Shown here piece after piece: positions 5,376-7,211 of a DNA stretch of 7,211 nucleotides (position 1 is the first letter of the stretch; each line of letters begins with the position of its first letter). Under the pieces are notes generated by a model. That model did no database searches and had not been told where the DNA came from. It was given only the letters and a program-made list of their open reading frames with translations. The stretch comes from an uncultured Peptococcaceae bacterium (GTDB taxonomy: Bacteria; Bacillota; Desulfotomaculia; Desulfotomaculales; Desulfallaceae): positions 1 through 7,211 of the forward strand of contig CAJYBN010000144.1 in NCBI GenBank assembly GCA_913064925.1, written 5' to 3'. The translations under genes and the position numbers were made by a program.

Positions 5376-6656
5376 ATGTTGCCTGCATCCGATGGACTTT
5401 CACCCCGCGAATTATACTTGTTGCTGGAAATAAGTAGGGTCATAACTTCCACCTTGCCCCTAACCAATATGTTTGAGGTAATTCATGCTTATCTTTCCAA
5501 GATTATGCATTACCAGATCGGCGACTTGTACATCAAGGAAAAAAGCAGGTTCAACCTAAAAGCAGGAGTAGGCGCCGATGAAGAATTTTTTGCTTCCATG
5601 GGCAAGCGCGCGGGCGCCAATTTTTTGTTGAAAAAAATCAAAGCCACCGGCAGGTCCTGGCGGTCGTCGCGCATACTGGATCTTGAACGGTTGAAAAGAC
5701 ATCCTTTTTACGAAAAAGTACTGGCACAGAGGGATATTCAGTACATGATAGGCGCGCCCATCAAGGAGGGCCACCAAATTTTGGGCAGCATCCACCTAGG
5801 CCGCGGCGGCAGCGACGGCGATTTCGACGAAAGGGACATGCAGCTATTGGAAATTGTAGCCAATTTGTTGTCGCCGGCCGTCAGGAACATTAAGATCAGG
5901 CAGGACAGCTGGCAGTTAGATGGGGTTGTGGTTTCCGGCATCGGGCAAAGCGCCGGCTGTGGAAATCCGGGCAGCGAAAGCGGCGGGGAAGATCAACAGA
6001 TGAAGGTGTTGAGCTCAGTTTCTTCCGTTATGGCCAGGGAGCTGCGTAACCCTCTTTCCAACCTGAAAATGTCTTTTTATTCCCTGGCCAGGAATTTTAC
6101 CTCGGGGGTAATGGCCCAGCAGGACTTGGAACAAATGGACCGTTCCATTAAAAATATGGAAAAAACCATCAGCTTCCTGCTTAATTTATCCCGCAACCAA
6201 AGTTTGCATTTGGAGCAGCTGGATGTTAACGAGTTGCTGGACGAGGTGCTGGAAGCCCTTAGGCCCATAATGGACCCGGACATAGTTGTCGTTAAAGATT
6301 ACGCGCCCTTGCCCAAAATGTACCTGGACCGGGAAAAAATGCATACCGTTTTCGGCAATATTATTGAAAATGCCCTGGATGCCATGCCGGGGGGAGGCCG
6401 GTTACGTTTCATCACCACGGAAAACCAGGGGCATGTTTACGTGATACTGGAAGATAGCGGTATGGGGGTAAAAAAAGAAATACGCAACAGCATTTTTGAT
6501 CCCTTTGTGAGCGCAAAGCCCAACGGGGTGGGCCTTGGACTCACGGTCTGTAAAAAAATTGTGGAGTTGCACGGTGGTACCATTAAGGTACGCAGCAACG
6601 TGGGCAAGGGAACAGCGGTTTGCATTGACATGCCTATTGTAACGGAGTTGCAATAA
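5376..6656 (+). CDS. GAF-domain sensor histidine kinase-like protein lacking the phosphoacceptor histidine
   Basis: The 426-residue protein has no signal peptide or membrane segment, so it is probably cytoplasmic. A GAF-type sensor domain covers about 12-172, followed by a Gly/Ser-rich linker (about 184-206). A HisKA-like dimerisation helix pair (about 208-282) and a HATPase domain (about 300-421) complete it. The ATP-binding boxes look intact: N-box NIIENALDAMPGGG (328-341), G1 EDSGMGV (359-365), F-box IFDPF (373-377) and G2 NGVGLGLTVCKKIVELHGG (383-401). The H-box reads MARELRNPLSNL, with Arg221 (AGG at 6036-6038) where family members have the autophosphorylated His; no substitute His is nearby. 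The ATG follows AGGGTGAT. No response regulator is adjacent. It may be a kinase-dead regulator, a partner that phosphorylates another protein, or a diverged family. The ligand is unknown. Confidence 0.88.
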   Translation: MLPASDGLSPRELYLLLEISRVITSTLPLTNMFEVIHAYLSKIMHYQIGDLYIKEKSRFNLKAGVGADEEFFASMGKRAGANFLLKKIKATGRSWRSSRILDLERLKRHPFYEKVLAQRDIQYMIGAPIKEGHQILGSIHLGRGGSDGDFDERDMQLLEIVANLLSPAVRNIKIRQDSWQLDGVVVSGIGQSAGCGNPGSESGGEDQQMKVLSSVSSVMARELRNPLSNLKMSFYSLARNFTSGVMAQQDLEQMDRSIKNMEKTISFLLNLSRNQSLHLEQLDVNELLDEVLEALRPIMDPDIVVVKDYAPLPKMYLDREKMHTVFGNIIENALDAMPGGGRLRFITTENQGHVYVILEDSGMGVKKEIRNSIFDPFVSAKPNGVGLGLTVCKKIVELHGGTIKVRSNVGKGTAVCIDMPIVTELQ

Positions 6657-6683
6657 ACAGGCGCCGCACAAGGAAAGAGCGAG

Positions 6684-6710
6684 AAGCCCGCTGTAAGGGG
6701 CGGGCTTTTT
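6684..6710 (+). terminator. Intrinsic terminator after the sensor kinase-like gene
   Basis: AAGCCCGC (6684-6691) pairs with GCGGGCTT (6700-6707) around an eight-base loop, and the run TTTTT ends at 6710. It lies 27 bases after the kinase stop and seven bases before the end of the convergent DUF151 gene. Read on the minus strand it lacks a good T-run, so it mainly serves the plus-strand gene. Confidence 0.85.
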
Positions 6711-6717
6711 GTATGCT

Positions 6718-7191
6718 TTAATGCAGGGACTTTTTGTAGTCTTTGAGCAGGTTTGCGGACAGTTCTTCCAACTCTTTTAGCGCATTTTCATCAAGAATTT
6801 CCTTTATTTCCAACATTTGTTTTTGAAGCGCGTCGGAAATGCGAATGGGTACCTTTGCCCGCAAGGCAAGTGCAATGGCGTCGCTGGGACGTATGTCTAT
6901 GAGGTAATTGTCGTTACCGGTAGAAAGGTATAATTCCGCAAAATAAGTGTTATCTTTTAGTTTGGTGATTTCCACTCCCGTCACCTGCGCCCCGAGAGTG
7001 TTACATATGGTCAGGGTGATGTCGTGGGTCATGGGGCGCGGCGGGGGTGTACCTTCCATGGCCAAGGCTATGGAGTGAGCTTCCAATAGGCCAACCCATA
7101 TGGGCAGCACCTTTTGTTCAGCGGGATCCGTAAGCAGGATTATGGGGCTGCCGGAAATGTCGTAGGCGATTCCCTTGATTTTAACTATCAC
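6718..7191 (-). CDS. Bifunctional nuclease (BFN, DUF151) family protein
   Basis: This 157-residue soluble protein matches the bifunctional nuclease/DUF151 family. Visible signatures are LPIWVGLLEAHSIALAMEG (about 29-47), RPMTHD (52-57) and DIRPSDAIALALRAKVPI (99-116), followed by a charged helical tail (about 121-155). A plant member has been described as having RNase and DNase activity, but bacterial members of this length are poorly understood, so no substrate is assigned. The start is GTG at 7191; an ATG eight bases upstream (7199) is in another frame and reaches a stop after three codons. The gene converges on the kinase-like gene with 61 bases between the stops. Nothing upstream is visible beyond its ribosome binding site. 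Confidence 0.9.
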   Translation of the reverse strand: MIVKIKGIAYDISGSPIILLTDPAEQKVLPIWVGLLEAHSIALAMEGTPPPRPMTHDITLTICNTLGAQVTGVEITKLKDNTYFAELYLSTGNDNYLIDIRPSDAIALALRAKVPIRISDALQKQMLEIKEILDENALKELEELSANLLKDYKKSLH

Positions 7192-7199
7192 GGGACCAT

Positions 7200-7207
7200 A
7201 CCTCCCC
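7200..7207 (-). promoter_or_regulatory. Ribosome binding site supporting a GTG start
   Basis: On the minus strand GGGGAGGT lies eight bases before GTG 7191. The spacing suits this GTG better than the out-of-frame ATG at 7199, which immediately follows the site. Confidence 0.75.
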
Positions 7208-7211
7208 TTAA

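Overview
The window looks like a chromosomal segment from a Gram-positive, low-to-middle GC anaerobe of the Clostridia, most likely of the Desulfotomaculum/Pelotomaculum (Peptococcaceae) type. That placement is inferred from a T-box leader, strong GGAGG ribosome binding sites, a nucleoside-recognition (Gate) membrane protein and an ADP-forming acyl-CoA synthetase. No mobile element, CRISPR array, rRNA or tRNA gene is visible.

Layout. Bases 2-292 (+) are the 3' end of a Gate-domain membrane protein. It converges on a long minus-strand gene (308-2434) for a single-chain NDP-forming acyl-CoA synthetase. A divergent intergenic region follows. Its plus-strand half (about 2537-3032) has a good extended -10 promoter and a long T-box leader with a UUC (Phe) specifier. 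The leader drives a two-gene operon: aroF (3033-4046, DAHP synthase) and pheA (4064-5200, prephenate dehydratase with ACT domain and a C-terminal chorismate mutase). A nested inverted repeat ending in TTTTATT probably closes the operon. Next comes an orphan GAF-domain sensor kinase-like gene (5376-6656, +) with a clear terminator, and finally a convergent minus-strand bifunctional-nuclease-family (DUF151) gene (6718-7191).

How the genes work together. aroF commits carbon to the shikimate pathway. The PheA fusion takes chorismate to prephenate (mutase domain) and prephenate to phenylpyruvate (dehydratase domain). Control appears layered: uncharged tRNA-Phe at the T-box, the N-terminal regulatory domain of the DAHP synthase, and the ACT domain of PheA.

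Most notable points. (1) The T-box leader has one Stem I and one Stem IIA/B pseudoknot but two complete downstream modules (hairpin, stem III, T-box antiterminator, terminator), so a single tRNA-sensing head sits before two successive terminators. (2) PheA has the order dehydratase-ACT-mutase, the reverse of the enterobacterial mutase-dehydratase-ACT enzyme, with all seven mutase active-site residues retained. (3) The kinase-like protein has an intact ATP-binding domain but an arginine (Arg221) where the phosphoacceptor histidine of the H-box should be.
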